A stretch of DNA of 64,000 bases. It comes from Lysinibacillus louembei (lineage in GTDB: Bacteria; Bacillota; Bacilli; Bacillales_A; Planococcaceae). Shown in pieces: positions 48,872-58,711 of the stretch; the stretch's first letter is position 1; every line of letters begins with the position of its first letter. Location: positions 1,294,001-1,358,000 of the forward strand of contig NZ_CP137624.1 in assembly GCF_033880585.1 (NCBI RefSeq). The letters are read 5' to 3'. A model generated the notes under the pieces. It worked only from the letters and a program-made list of their open reading frames with translations. It did not search any database and was not told where the DNA came from. Made by a program: the position numbers and the translations under genes.

Positions 48872-49705
48872 ATGATGAAAAAAAAGAAAAATGTATTGCC
48901 AGGCTTTGGCTTGTCAATGGGGATTACAATGCTGTATTTAAGCTTATTTATTTTAATTCCGCTATCCATGATATTTATTGAGTCCTCTAAATTAGGCTGG
49001 GTAGATTTTTGGAAGGCTGTGACGAATGAACGCGTCATGCATGCTTATAAAATATCTTTTGCTACAGCATTTGCAGCAGCTCTTTTTAATGGCATTTTTG
49101 GGCTATTAATTGCATGGGTGCTTGTTCGCTATAGCTTCCCAGGCAAAAGATTAATCGATGGGCTAATTGACTTACCTTTTGCCTTACCGACAGCAGTAGC
49201 AGGTATTGCATTGACGACTTTATATACGAAGGATGGCTGGCTCGGTCAATGGTTTAGCCTGCTAGGAATCAAAGTTTCGTTTACACCACTCGGTATTACT
49301 CTTGCCCTGATGTTTATTGGCTTACCGTTCGTTGTACGTATGGTGCAGCCTGTGCTAGAAGGGTTAGAGCGTGAGGTTGAGGAGGCTGCATCAAGCTTAG
49401 GGGCGACGCGCGGGCAAATTTTCCGCAAAATCATTTTCCCTGAGGTATTACCAGCTTTATTAGCAGGGTTTTCTCTCGCATTTGCAAGGGGGCTTGGTGA
49501 ATATGGCTCCGTTGTCTTTATCGCAGGCAATATGCCGATGAAAACGGAAATAGCCCCGTTAATGATTATGACAAAGCTAGAGCAGTTTGACTATGCTGGA
49601 GCAACAGCTATTGCGGTTGTGATGCTCGTTGTTTCATTTATTTGTTTAATTTTTATTAATTTCCTACAAAAATGGAGCCAAAAGCATGTATTGCAAGAGG
49701 ATTAG
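48872..49705 (+). CDS. cysT: Sulfate ABC transporter permease CysT
   Basis: 277 residues, six membrane segments. LPFALPTAVAGIALTTLY and the EAA loop EEAASSLGATRGQIFRKIIFPEVLPALL are characteristic of CysT/CysU. It forms the transmembrane heterodimer with CysW. It starts 15 bases after sbp with a GGTGGTGT ribosome binding site and is followed by cysW after eleven bases. Confidence 0.95.
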   Translation: MMKKKKNVLPGFGLSMGITMLYLSLFILIPLSMIFIESSKLGWVDFWKAVTNERVMHAYKISFATAFAAALFNGIFGLLIAWVLVRYSFPGKRLIDGLIDLPFALPTAVAGIALTTLYTKDGWLGQWFSLLGIKVSFTPLGITLALMFIGLPFVVRMVQPVLEGLEREVEEAASSLGATRGQIFRKIIFPEVLPALLAGFSLAFARGLGEYGSVVFIAGNMPMKTEIAPLMIMTKLEQFDYAGATAIAVVMLVVSFICLIFINFLQKWSQKHVLQED

Positions 49706-49716
49706 GAGGGGGAACA

Positions 49717-50514
49717 ATGAAGCGGGTTTTAATTACATGTATGCTCCTATATTTAGCATTGTTTTTAATTGTACCGTTAGTTTTTATTTTTGTGAAGGCG
49801 TTTGAGCAAGGAGCAGCTGTTTATTTTGCAGCGATTACAGAGAGTGATGCTTTATCTGCGATTAAATTAACGCTACTTGTTGTTGTCATCACAGTACCAC
49901 TGAATACGATATTTGGTATAGCAGCAGCATGGTGTATTACGAAATTCCACTTTAGAGGAAAGCAGTTATTGCTGTCTTTAATCGAATTGCCATTCGCTAT
50001 TTCTCCTGTCATTGCAGGGTTAATCTTTATTTTACTGTTTAGCCCAAGAAGTGCTGTAGGCTCGCTTTTAATGGATTGGGGAATCAAAATTATTTTTTCA
50101 ACACCAGGTATTATTATTGTCACGATGTTTGTGACGTTGCCATTTATTGCACGCGAGCTTATTCCGGTGATGCAAACACAGGGGAAGGCAGAGGAGGAAG
50201 CTGCCATTTCACTTGGGGCGAGTGGCTGGCAAATGTTTATTCGTGTGACATTGCCAACGATTAAATGGGGTTTACTATACGGCATGATTTTATGTAGTGC
50301 GCGTGCAATCGGTGAGTTTGGAGCTGTATCAGTAGTATCTGGCAGAATTCGAGGCATGACAAATACAATGCCTTTACATGTAGAAATTTTATATAACGAA
50401 TATCAGTTTTCGGCAGCCTTTGCGGTAGCATCACTGATGTCGTTACTGGCACTCGCTACATTGATTATTAAATCATTTATTGAATACAAGACAGAAAAAC
50501 AAGTAGGTGAATAG
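49717..50514 (+). CDS. cysW: Sulfate ABC transporter permease CysW
   Basis: 265 residues, six membrane segments. [20 protein letters not shown] and the EAA loop [21 protein letters not shown] identify it as CysW. The start at 49717 has AGGAGGGGG before it; an upstream in-frame start overlapping cysT is less likely. It joins CysT in the membrane and docks with CysA. Confidence 0.95.
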   Translation: MKRVLITCMLLYLALFLIVPLVFIFVKAFEQGAAVYFAAITESDALSAIKLTLLVVVITVPLNTIFGIAAAWCITKFHFRGKQLLLSLIELPFAISPVIAGLIFILLFSPRSAVGSLLMDWGIKIIFSTPGIIIVTMFVTLPFIARELIPVMQTQGKAEEEAAISLGASGWQMFIRVTLPTIKWGLLYGMILCSARAIGEFGAVSVVSGRIRGMTNTMPLHVEILYNEYQFSAAFAVASLMSLLALATLIIKSFIEYKTEKQVGE

Positions 50515-50515
50515 C

Positions 50516-51589
50516 ATGTCGATTGAAATACGTGAGGTAACAAAGCATTATGGCTCATTTCAAGCATTGAAAAATATTAATTTAACGATTGGTAAAGGGG
50601 AGTTAGTAGCACTGCTAGGTCCATCTGGCTCAGGAAAGACGACACTCTTGCGCATGATTGCAGGGCTAGAATCGATTGAGGAAGGCAGCATCGCATTTGA
50701 TGGGAAAGATTTAAGCACAGTGCATGTCAATCAACGAGATGTTGGCTTCGTTTTTCAACACTATGCGCTATTCAAGCATATGACGGTGTTTGATAATGTA
50801 GCATTCGGTTTAAATGTACGCAAAAAAAGCTTGCGACCATCGAAAAAGGATATCGAGCAAAAGGTGCATGAGCTTTTAGAGCTAGTAAAGCTAAGTGGCT
50901 TTGCACATCGCTATCCATCACAGCTATCAGGTGGGCAACGTCAACGTGTTGCACTAGCACGAGCATTAGCAGTGGAACCAAAAATGCTGCTATTAGATGA
51001 GCCATTTGGGGCGCTTGATGCAAAGGTTCGAAAGGAATTACGCCGCTGGCTACGCAAATTGCATAATGAAATGCATATAACGAGTGTCTTTGTCACACAT
51101 GATCAAGAGGAAGCGCTCGATGTAGCAGACCGCATCGTTATTATGAATAAAGGGAAAATTGAGCAAATTGGAACGCCTTCAGAAGTTTATGATAAGCCTG
51201 TTAGCCCCTTTGTTTATGACTTCTTAGGCAATGTGAATTTATTCCACGGTCGATTGCAGCAAGGAAAGTTAAATTTAGGTAGCGCCCAGTTGGATGCACC
51301 TGATTACCTTGATAAAGATGGGGCGGATGCAGTGGGCTACGTACGACCACATCATTTAAAGGTTGAGCGCATACGACAAAATAAGGATGAAATTGCAGCG
51401 AAAATTACCTTTATGCATTCGGTTGGACCTACTTGGCATATTGAAATGCGACGTGAGGATATTGAGGCATATGTCGAAGTGGAGCTGAGCAAAGAGGAGT
51501 TTGGACAATTAGATTTAAAAGTTGGAGAAATCGTTTATGTTAGTCCAAAAGAAATGAAAGTGTTTATCCCAGAGGATTTTATCATATAG
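50516..51589 (+). CDS. cysA: Sulfate ABC transporter ATPase CysA
   Basis: 357 residues. ATPase domain with Walker A GPSGSGKT (35-42), signature [15 protein letters not shown] and Walker [13 protein letters not shown]; a C-terminal TOBE-type regulatory domain from about residue 240. It energises sulfate import through CysT and CysW. ATG at 50516 with AGGTGA before it. Downstream, cysH follows after eleven bases, so uptake and reduction genes share a transcript. Confidence 0.95.
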   Translation: MSIEIREVTKHYGSFQALKNINLTIGKGELVALLGPSGSGKTTLLRMIAGLESIEEGSIAFDGKDLSTVHVNQRDVGFVFQHYALFKHMTVFDNVAFGLNVRKKSLRPSKKDIEQKVHELLELVKLSGFAHRYPSQLSGGQRQRVALARALAVEPKMLLLDEPFGALDAKVRKELRRWLRKLHNEMHITSVFVTHDQEEALDVADRIVIMNKGKIEQIGTPSEVYDKPVSPFVYDFLGNVNLFHGRLQQGKLNLGSAQLDAPDYLDKDGADAVGYVRPHHLKVERIRQNKDEIAAKITFMHSVGPTWHIEMRREDIEAYVEVELSKEEFGQLDLKVGEIVYVSPKEMKVFIPEDFII

Positions 51590-51600
51590 GGGGGAGTAGC

Positions 51601-52305
51601 TTGTTAACGTATAATACGTGGGAAAATCCTGAAATATCATTTGAAATTGATGAACAATATAAAGGGGCTTTAGAGGTTATTAAATGGAGCTATGAGCAGT
51701 ATGGCAAAGATATTGTTTATGCATGCAGCTTTGGTATTGAAGGCATTGTGCTCATTGATTTAATTGCTAAAGTGCAGCCAGATGCACAAATTGTCTTTTT
51801 AGATACGGATGTGCATTTTAAAGAAACGTATGAAACGATTGAGCGTGTACGTGAAAAATATCCGACGTTGAATATTGTGCTAAAAAAGCCTGCATTAACA
51901 CTAGAGCAGCAGGCACAGCAATTTGGCGATAAATTATGGGAAACAAATCCGAATCAATGCTGCAATATTCGCAAATTAGAGCCGTTAAATGAAGTGCTAT
52001 CAGGAGCAAAAGCCTGGATTTCTGGTTTGCGCCGTGAGCAATCGGAAACACGTCAAAATGTAGAGTTTATCAATAAGGATAATCGATTTAAATCAATTAA
52101 AATTTGCCCGCTCATTCATTGGACATGGAAAGATGTATGGCGCTATGTATCAAAGCATGAGCTTACGTATAATGTGCTGCACGACCAAGGCTATCCAAGT
52201 ATCGGCTGCTCACATTGCACAAAGCCTGCTTTTACATTAGAGGATTTGCGTGCGGGTAGATGGCAGGGGCAAGGGAAAACGGAATGTGGACTTCATACAG
52301 AGTAA
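51601..52305 (+). CDS. cysH: Adenylyl-/phosphoadenylyl-sulfate reductase (Fe-S type)
   Basis: 234 residues, PAPS reductase fold. It has the extra cysteine pairs of the [4Fe-4S] form: Cys120-Cys121 (NQCCNIRK) and Cys203-x2-Cys206 (CSHCTKP), plus the catalytic ECGLH near the C-terminus. Enzymes with this cluster prefer APS, though the B. subtilis enzyme also uses PAPS. It reduces the activated sulfate to sulfite with thioredoxin. The start is TTG with GGGGGAG. Confidence 0.94.
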   Translation: MLTYNTWENPEISFEIDEQYKGALEVIKWSYEQYGKDIVYACSFGIEGIVLIDLIAKVQPDAQIVFLDTDVHFKETYETIERVREKYPTLNIVLKKPALTLEQQAQQFGDKLWETNPNQCCNIRKLEPLNEVLSGAKAWISGLRREQSETRQNVEFINKDNRFKSIKICPLIHWTWKDVWRYVSKHELTYNVLHDQGYPSIGCSHCTKPAFTLEDLRAGRWQGQGKTECGLHTE

Positions 52306-52323
52306 TGAAAAGGAGAATCGCAA

Positions 52324-53223
52324 ATGACTGAACTTACACATCTTGATCAGCTTGAGGCAGAAGCAATTTATATTATTAGGGAAGTAGCTGCAGAGTGTGA
52401 AAACCCTGTTATGCTCTATTCGATTGGTAAGGATAGCTCTGTAATGCTACATTTAGCAATGAAAGCATTCTACCCTGAAAAGCCACCATTTCCATTTATG
52501 CATATCGATACGACATGGAAATTTAAAGAGATGATAGAGTTTCGCGACCGTCGTGCGAAGGAGCTAGGTATTGACATGATTGTGCATGCGAATGAGGAAG
52601 GGCTTGCGCAAAATATAAATCCATTTGACCACGGCTCAGCTTATACGGATATCATGAAAACACAGGCATTGAAGGATGGTTTAAATAAATATGGTTTTAC
52701 AGCCGCCTTTGGTGGTGGTAGACGTGATGAGGAGAAGTCTCGTGCAAAGGAGCGCATTTTCTCATTCCGCAATAAAAACCACGCATGGGACCCAAAAAGC
52801 CAGCGTCCTGAAATGTGGAAGCACTTTAATACGAAGATTCATAAAGGTGAAAGTATACGTGTTTTCCCGATTTCTAATTGGACAGAAAAGGATATTTGGC
52901 AATATATTCGCCGAGAAAATATCGATATTGTGCCTCTTTATTTTGCAAAGGAAAGACCTGTCGTTTATCGTGAGGGCAATTATGTTATGGTCGATGATGA
53001 GCGCATGCGTCTACAGCCAGATGAGGAAGTGCTATTGAAAAAGGTTCGCTTCCGTACATTAGGCTGCTATCCATTAACAGGTGGTGTCGAATCAAATGCG
53101 GTGACATTGGATGAGATTATTGAAGAAACATTAGGCGCAGTGACATCCGAGCGTACAACGCGCGTAATCGACCAAGAGGCTGTTGGCAGCATGGAAAGAC
53201 GTAAGCGAGAGGGGTATTTCTAA
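52324..53223 (+). CDS. cysD: Sulfate adenylyltransferase subunit 2 (CysD)
   Basis: 299 residues, the ATP-pyrophosphatase-type catalytic subunit. The PP-loop is [33 protein letters not shown] and [19 protein letters not shown] are family motifs. It makes APS from ATP and sulfate together with the GTPase CysN, encoded next. Most Bacillales use a monomeric Sat enzyme instead. AAAGGAGA precedes the ATG. Confidence 0.95.
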   Translation: MTELTHLDQLEAEAIYIIREVAAECENPVMLYSIGKDSSVMLHLAMKAFYPEKPPFPFMHIDTTWKFKEMIEFRDRRAKELGIDMIVHANEEGLAQNINPFDHGSAYTDIMKTQALKDGLNKYGFTAAFGGGRRDEEKSRAKERIFSFRNKNHAWDPKSQRPEMWKHFNTKIHKGESIRVFPISNWTEKDIWQYIRRENIDIVPLYFAKERPVVYREGNYVMVDDERMRLQPDEEVLLKKVRFRTLGCYPLTGGVESNAVTLDEIIEETLGAVTSERTTRVIDQEAVGSMERRKREGYF

Positions 53224-53224
53224 A

Positions 53225-55054
53225 ATGAAAAGTTTATTGAAGTTCATTACATGCGGCAGTGTCGATGATGGTAAATCAACATTAATTGGCCATATGCTGT
53301 ATGATGCAAAGCTATTATTTGCTGACCAAGAAAAAGCTTTGGAGCTAGATAGCAAGCTAGGAAGCCGCGGTGGGGAAATTGATTATTCACTGCTTTTAGA
53401 TGGTTTGCTGGCAGAGCGTGAGCAAGGAATAACAATTGATGTTGCTTATCGTTATTTTACAACAGACCATCGTTCATTTATTGTGGCGGATACTCCAGGG
53501 CATGAGGAATATACACGTAACATGGCTGTGGGGGCTTCCTTTGCAGACCTTGCGATTATTTTAGTAGATGCAACAAAGGGCGTTATTACACAAACGAAGC
53601 GTCATGCACGTATTTGTGCGCTAATGGGTGTAAAAAATCTTGTGCTTGCTATCAATAAGATGGATTTAGTGAATTTTAATGAAGTACGCTTTACGAAAAT
53701 TAAAAATGACTTCTTGCAGTTGATTGAGGAGTTTCGTTTAGAGAGTGTGCAAGTAATTCCAGTTTCTGCGACGAACGGAGACAATATTACGAAAAAATCT
53801 GCAAATACGCCATGGTACGATGGTTTAGCATTGCTGCCTTATTTAGAGTCAGTGGACATTCATCAAGAGCAAGAGCAAGATTTTTTCTTAATGCCTGTTC
53901 AACGTGTGAGTAGACCGAACCATACATTCCGAGGCTTCCAAGGACAAATTGAGGCAGGGAAAATCGCAGTCGGTGATGAAATTACGACATTGCCAAGCAA
54001 TGAAAAGGCGAAGGTAAAAAGCATTTTCGTCACAGATCGTGAAGTGCAAATTGCTAGTGCGGGGCAGCCTGTGACAATCCAATTACACAGAGAGGTAGAT
54101 GTTTCGCGCGGCTGTGTATTAACAACAGACAGGGAAATTGCAGTAGCAGATTTGTTGACGGCTCAAATTTTATGGATGGATGATACAGAGCTTGAGGTGG
54201 GAAAAAACTATTTCATTAAAGTAGGAACGAAAACGATTCCTAGCACAATTGTTGCAATTCATCATAAGGTAGACATTAATACAGGCCAGCATTTAAAGGC
54301 GGATAAAATTACTAAAAATGAGTTGGCGACATGTGATATTGCATTATCTGAAAAGGTTGTTTTTGATGCCTTTGAACGAAATGAGGCATTAGGCAATTTT
54401 ATTTTAATTGATCGCATTACGAATATGACTGCGGCATGCGGTGTCGTGCAAGAGGCTGTTGAAGATAATAAAAATATTTTTTGGCAGCAAACAGATGTGA
54501 CGCGCGAGGTGCGTGCTGAGCAAAAAGGACAAAAGCCATTAACATTATGGTTCACAGGGCTTTCTGGCTCAGGGAAATCGACACTAGCAAACGAAGTAGA
54601 AAAGCGCCTTGTATCATTAGGCTACCATACGATGCTGCTTGATGGTGATAATGTGCGATTAGGATTAAATAAAGATTTGGGCTTTGAAGAGGCTGGACGT
54701 ATCGAAAATATTCGCCGCATCGCAGAGGTGGCGAAGCTGATGAACGATGCGGGATTAATTACATTAACATCGTTTATTTCACCTTTTGAGCAGGAACGCC
54801 GCAAAGCACAGCAAATCGTCGGAGATGCTTATATTGAAATATATGTGAGCACACCGCTTGAAGTATGTGAAAAACGTGATGTTAAAGGGCTTTACCAAAA
54901 AGCTCGTGCACAGGAAATAGCAGATTTTACAGGAATCTCGAGCCCATATGAGGAGCCAGAAAAACCGCATATTACAATTGACACAAGCGATATTTCCTTA
55001 GAGGATGCTGCGGATTATATTGTCAAAGAAGTATTGAAGATAGGTGGAAAATAG
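53225..55054 (+). CDS. cysNC: CysN-CysC fusion: sulfate adenylyltransferase subunit 1 / APS kinase
   Basis: 609 residues. The N-terminal 430 residues form an elongation-factor-like GTPase (P-loop GSVDDGKS at 11-18, DTPGHEEY, NKMD at 144-147) that drives CysD by GTP hydrolysis. Residues 440-609 form APS kinase, with P-loop GLSGSGKST from 445 and the FISPFEQER segment. The ATG at 53225 comes after GAGAGGGG and is preferred to an in-frame start inside cysD. The fusion lets APS pass from adenylylation to phosphorylation, yielding PAPS. Confidence 0.95.
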   Translation: MKSLLKFITCGSVDDGKSTLIGHMLYDAKLLFADQEKALELDSKLGSRGGEIDYSLLLDGLLAEREQGITIDVAYRYFTTDHRSFIVADTPGHEEYTRNMAVGASFADLAIILVDATKGVITQTKRHARICALMGVKNLVLAINKMDLVNFNEVRFTKIKNDFLQLIEEFRLESVQVIPVSATNGDNITKKSANTPWYDGLALLPYLESVDIHQEQEQDFFLMPVQRVSRPNHTFRGFQGQIEAGKIAVGDEITTLPSNEKAKVKSIFVTDREVQIASAGQPVTIQLHREVDVSRGCVLTTDREIAVADLLTAQILWMDDTELEVGKNYFIKVGTKTIPSTIVAIHHKVDINTGQHLKADKITKNELATCDIALSEKVVFDAFERNEALGNFILIDRITNMTAACGVVQEAVEDNKNIFWQQTDVTREVRAEQKGQKPLTLWFTGLSGSGKSTLANEVEKRLVSLGYHTMLLDGDNVRLGLNKDLGFEEAGRIENIRRIAEVAKLMNDAGLITLTSFISPFEQERRKAQQIVGDAYIEIYVSTPLEVCEKRDVKGLYQKARAQEIADFTGISSPYEEPEKPHITIDTSDISLEDAADYIVKEVLKIGGK

Positions 55055-55093
55055 TAATTCGCACGCAAGCAATTTGTTAGTCAGAGAAATTAA

Positions 55094-55136
55094 AAAGTGT
55101 AAGAATTCATTGTGAAAAATGGCTTTCTTACACTTT
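55094..55136. terminator. Bidirectional terminator between cysNC and cysQ
   Basis: AAAGTGTAAGAA (55094-55105) and TTCTTACACTTT (55125-55136) form a 12-bp stem with A/T-rich flanks; it separates the converging operons. Confidence 0.8.
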
Positions 55137-55151
55137 AGATAATAGGATTTT

Positions 55152-55970
55152 CTATGCTCTTGTCACAATATGGAATGGATTTTTTAATTGCACTTTATTA
55201 TAGAGCAAAGGCTGATTTGTTGTCGTATCAAGTACTTGGCCGCCACTATATTTTACGATGGCTTCACCAGCAGCAGTATCCCATTCCATTGAGTAGCTGA
55301 AGCGGGGGTAGACATCAACCTTACCTTCTGCGACGAGGCACATTTTAATGGAGCTACCAGATGTTACAAGCTCGATTTGTTGATGCTGCTCCCGCATTTT
55401 TTGAATATATGCCTCTGTCTCGTTGGAAAAATGTGAGCGACTTACAGCAATAGCAAAGGATTCTCTAGCTGTTTCGATAGGCAACTTTTGAGCAATTGTT
55501 AACAATGCACCTTCGCTATCAATTTTTTCGAGACGTTGAGTGCAATTGATTAATTGATATGAGCCGAGTTCGCTAGAGGCAAAATACATTGTATCAAGTA
55601 CAGGGCAATAAATAACGCCAAGCACAGGTGTGCCATCTTCAACGAGGGCGATATTGACGGTGAATTCCCCGTTGCGTTTAATAAATTCCTTTGTGCCATC
55701 TAGCGGGTCAACTAGCCATAAAGCATGCCATTTGCTGCGCTCTGTATAATCTGCAAGCTCGCCCTCCTCACTAATGACAGGAATATGTGGATAGCTGCTG
55801 ATAAGCTGTGAATAAATAATTTGATGTGCCCTTTTGTCTGCAATTGTGACAGGAGATTCATCATTTTTTAATTCGATGTTCATCTCGTTTGTATGATAAA
55901 CAGTTAAAATTTCTTGGCCGGCTTTAAAGGCGATACGAATCGGCTCTAAAATTTGTATAAGGTTTTTCAT
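55152..55970 (-). CDS. cysQ: 3'(2'),5'-bisphosphate nucleotidase CysQ
   Basis: 272 residues, inositol-phosphatase fold. PVISEEGELADY and LWLVDPLDGTKEFIKRNGEF give the metal-binding motifs (E-E, D-P-L-D-G-T), and YSMEWDTAAGEAIVKYSGG the C-terminal one. It hydrolyses PAP (and PAPS) to AMP, removing the by-product of PAPS-dependent reactions. On the opposite strand from the sulfate operon and 18 bases downstream of the LysR-type gene, so probably in one transcript with it. Confidence 0.93.
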   Translation of the reverse strand: MKNLIQILEPIRIAFKAGQEILTVYHTNEMNIELKNDESPVTIADKRAHQIIYSQLISSYPHIPVISEEGELADYTERSKWHALWLVDPLDGTKEFIKRNGEFTVNIALVEDGTPVLGVIYCPVLDTMYFASSELGSYQLINCTQRLEKIDSEGALLTIAQKLPIETARESFAIAVSRSHFSNETEAYIQKMREQHQQIELVTSGSSIKMCLVAEGKVDVYPRFSYSMEWDTAAGEAIVKYSGGQVLDTTTNQPLLYNKVQLKNPFHIVTRA

Positions 55971-55988
55971 TTATATAAGCTCCATTTC

Positions 55989-56870
55989 TTAAAATAGTTG
56001 ACGCAATGCTTCAATGAATATGTTGACATTCCTTTTTTCTTTCATTGAAGGTGCGTAAATGTACGATAGTGTCCGTAAAAGAGGAGGGGCATCGAGCTGT
56101 ATTACATGCATTTCACCCGTCTTTAAATCTCGTTCGATAACACTTTTTGATAGCATGGAAAGACCTAAATTATTCATAACAGTTTCCTTTATTCCTTGGA
56201 TGCTGCTAATGGACATTAATGTTTTTACTTTCAGCTCATTTGCTTGTAAAAACTGCTTTAAATATTCGCCTGTTCCTGAGCCAATTTCACGCGTAATCCA
56301 ATCTTCATTTTGCAAATCAGCAATTGACACATTTTTTTTAGCTGCTAACGGATGGCAGGCGGCGGAAACAATTACTAGCTCATCATCTTTAAACGGCTCT
56401 ACGATAATTTCTTTTTCGTTTGTTTTGCCTTCAACTAAGCCGATATCAACTTGAAAAAGCTTAGCACATTGAACAATTTCCTCAGTATTACCAATAATAA
56501 TTTGAAAGGAAAGCTCAGGGTATTGTTCTTTTAATTTAACAAGTAATGGAGGAAGGATGTATTCACCAATTGTAAAGCTTGCACCGATTTTTAGATGACC
56601 TTGCACTGTATGGTGATAATCTAATAGCTCCTGACTTGTTTGTTCATAGAGCTGTACCATTTGCCTCGCTCGCTCTAGCAATATTTCCCCAGTAGGTGTA
56701 ATGCAAAGTAGCTTAGGGGAACGTTGGAAAAGCTGTGTTTGAAATTCCCTTTCTAAGTTTTTAATATGTAAGCTTACCGTTGGCTGTGACATACATAGTG
56801 CATCAGCGGTTTTTGTGAAATTTTTTATTTCGCATAACTTAATAAACGTATGAAGCTCCTCAATATTCAT
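55989..56870 (-). CDS. LysR-family transcriptional regulator (CysL-like)
   Basis: 293 residues: N-terminal winged helix (IEELHTFIKLCEIKNFTKTADALCMSQPTVSLHI) and a substrate-binding-protein-like effector domain. Its position, divergent from the sumT-sirB-yezD-cysJI cluster, matches that of CysL in B. subtilis, which activates cysJI. Effector unknown, likely a sulfur metabolite such as O-acetylserine. The ATG at 56870 has AAAGGGGA before it. Confidence 0.9.
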   Translation of the reverse strand: MNIEELHTFIKLCEIKNFTKTADALCMSQPTVSLHIKNLEREFQTQLFQRSPKLLCITPTGEILLERARQMVQLYEQTSQELLDYHHTVQGHLKIGASFTIGEYILPPLLVKLKEQYPELSFQIIIGNTEEIVQCAKLFQVDIGLVEGKTNEKEIIVEPFKDDELVIVSAACHPLAAKKNVSIADLQNEDWITREIGSGTGEYLKQFLQANELKVKTLMSISSIQGIKETVMNNLGLSMLSKSVIERDLKTGEMHVIQLDAPPLLRTLSYIYAPSMKEKRNVNIFIEALRQLF

Positions 56871-57024
56871 CTAGTAATCCCCTTTCTTCCACACGATTAT
56901 ATTTGCTGATAGCCTCGATTATTAATTGTTATTTTACCAATCAATGAGCATATAGTAAAGTAAACTTATTGGAATTATTCGTTTTTAAAACATAGTTTAC
57001 CTATAAGTATTGGAGGGGTAGTTC
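56871..57024. promoter_or_regulatory. Divergent control region of the LysR-type and siroheme/sulfite genes
   Basis: A 154-base AT-rich gap. TTGGAA (56969-56974), 17 bases and ATAGTT give a weak promoter toward sumT, as expected for an activator-dependent one. TATTGG occurs twice (56967, 57008), and CTTATTGGAATTATTCG and CCTATAAGTATTGG are possible LysR sites. No gene in the gap. Confidence 0.45.
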
Positions 57025-57792
57025 ATGGGTAAAGTTTATATTGTTGGTGCTGGGCCTGGAGATGTAGAGCTTATCACGGTAAAAGGACTTCGTTGTATTA
57101 AAGAAGCGGATGTTATTTTATATGATCGTTTAATTAATCATGAGTTATTAAGCTATGCAAAGCCAAATGCACAATTGATTTTTTGTGGAAAACTGCCAAA
57201 TCGCCATGCGATGATTCAAGAGCATATTAACCATTCACTTGTACAGTATGCAAAGCAAGGTAAGGTGGTAACGCGTTTAAAGGGTGGAGACCCATTTGTC
57301 TTTGGACGTGGTGCCGAGGAGGCAGAAGTATTAGCAAGCCACCATATTCCATATGAAATCGTTCCAGGAATTACATCTGGTATTGCAGCGCCAGCCTATG
57401 CAGGCATCCCTGTGACGCATCGTGATCTTGGCTCAAGTTTTGCTATTGTGACAGGGCATATGAGAGAAGGGAAGGATGATTCAATTAAATGGGAAAGCCT
57501 TGCTAATGGCGTCGATACATTAGCGATTTATATGGGTGTTGGCAATTTACCTTATATTTGTAATCAACTATTAAAATATGGGCGTGCTGCGACAACGCCT
57601 GTTGCCCTTGTTCATATGGGGACATTTGAAGAACAGCAAACCGTTACAGGGACGCTTGAGACAATTGTTGACATTGCATTGGAGAGCAATGTGAAAAATC
57701 CTAGCATTATTATTGTTGGAGAAGTGGTTTCATTGCGAGAAAAAATTCAATGGTTTGAGGTGCAAAATCAATTAAGTGAAAGTGTTGTGTAG
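57025..57792 (+). CDS. cobA: Uroporphyrinogen-III C-methyltransferase (SUMT)
   Basis: 255 residues. The tetrapyrrole methylase motifs are complete: VYIVGAGPGDVELITVKG at the N-terminus, DVILYDRLIN, VTRLKGGDPFVFGRGAEE, VVPGITSGIAAPAYAGIP (here EIVPGITSG) and FAIVTGHMREG. It converts uroporphyrinogen III to precorrin-2, the first step of siroheme, the cofactor of CysI encoded downstream. GGAGGGG precedes the ATG. Also known as sumT or ylnD. Confidence 0.93.
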   Translation: MGKVYIVGAGPGDVELITVKGLRCIKEADVILYDRLINHELLSYAKPNAQLIFCGKLPNRHAMIQEHINHSLVQYAKQGKVVTRLKGGDPFVFGRGAEEAEVLASHHIPYEIVPGITSGIAAPAYAGIPVTHRDLGSSFAIVTGHMREGKDDSIKWESLANGVDTLAIYMGVGNLPYICNQLLKYGRAATTPVALVHMGTFEEQQTVTGTLETIVDIALESNVKNPSIIIVGEVVSLREKIQWFEVQNQLSESVV

Positions 57793-57794
57793 AA

Positions 57795-58559
57795 ATGCAG
57801 GCTATTTTATATATCGGTCATGGCACAAGACTAAAGCAAGGAGTGGGGGAGGCCCTTCAATTTATTGAAGCGGTTAAACAGCAAATTCCTATTGAAATTC
57901 AGGAGATTGCGTTTTTAGAGCTAGTAGAGCCAGATATAGTGCAGGGTGTTGGGCGTTGTGTAGCACAAGGAGCAACAACAATAGCGATTGTGCCATTGCT
58001 GCTATTAACAGCGCAGCATGCCAAGGAGGATATTCCGTTAGAAATAGAAAAAGCGCAGCTTTATCCACATGTGCAATTTACACTTGGGCGACCATTTGGA
58101 ATTCACGACAAATTAATTGCTACCATTTATAAGCGCATTCAGGAGCAACAAATTGAAATTTCACATGAAGCAGAGGTGCTATTAATAGGGCGAGGCAGCA
58201 GCGATACAGCTGTTGTGCGAGATATGCAGGAAATTAGTGAGCTCGTGCGTAGCAAATTTGGTTTTTCATCTGTAAAGGCATGCTTTTTATATGGAGCAGG
58301 TCCAGCCTTTCAAGATGCGCTAGAAGCGATTAAAGAACGCGATGTGAAGCAATTATTTATCGTGCCATATTTATTATTTTCTGGGCTGTTAAGCAAAGGG
58401 ATTGAAAAAGATATAAAAGCATCGGAATTTGACCGTTCACGTGTCATTTTATGCTCCAGTTTAGGTTATGACGACAATGTTCAGCAAGTATTAATAGAGC
58501 GAGTGCAAGAGGCTTTGCAAATAAGGGGGGACATGAATGACAAAGCAAAAGAGCAATAG
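57795..58559 (+). CDS. sirB: Sirohydrochlorin ferrochelatase (SirB/CbiX)
   Basis: 254 residues, two CbiX-like halves. The N-terminal YIGHGTRLKQG carries the catalytic His, and VPLLLLTAQHAKEDIPLEIE is the second metal-site segment. The C-terminal half (LLIGRGSSDTAVVRDM) is a degenerate repeat. It inserts iron into sirohydrochlorin to complete siroheme. No precorrin-2 dehydrogenase gene lies in this cluster, so it must be elsewhere. The start lies two bases after the SUMT stop, which implies coupling. Confidence 0.9.
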   Translation: MQAILYIGHGTRLKQGVGEALQFIEAVKQQIPIEIQEIAFLELVEPDIVQGVGRCVAQGATTIAIVPLLLLTAQHAKEDIPLEIEKAQLYPHVQFTLGRPFGIHDKLIATIYKRIQEQQIEISHEAEVLLIGRGSSDTAVVRDMQEISELVRSKFGFSSVKACFLYGAGPAFQDALEAIKERDVKQLFIVPYLLFSGLLSKGIEKDIKASEFDRSRVILCSSLGYDDNVQQVLIERVQEALQIRGDMNDKAKEQ

Positions 58560-58683
58560 TGAGCTTACACTTGAAAGCATTAAAGAAATGTTAGGGTCGA
58601 TTAAATTTGGAACGATTACACTCGTTATACAAGATGGGCATGTCGTTCAAATTGAAAAGAACGAAAAAATTCGTTTGAAATAA
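58537..58683 (+). CDS. yezD: YezD family small protein
   Basis: 48 residues. AAGGGGGG stands before the ATG at 58537, which lies 23 bases inside the end of sirB in another frame. The sequence ESIKEMLGSIKFGTITLVIQ and DGHVVQIEKNEKIRL match the YezD (DUF2292) family, found in sulfur assimilation operons of Firmicutes. Function unknown; the position between sirB and cysJ supports a role in sulfite reduction. Confidence 0.85.
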   Translation: MTKQKSNSELTLESIKEMLGSIKFGTITLVIQDGHVVQIEKNEKIRLK

Positions 58684-58711
58684 TTAGCTAATGATTCGAG
58701 AGGTGGAAAAC

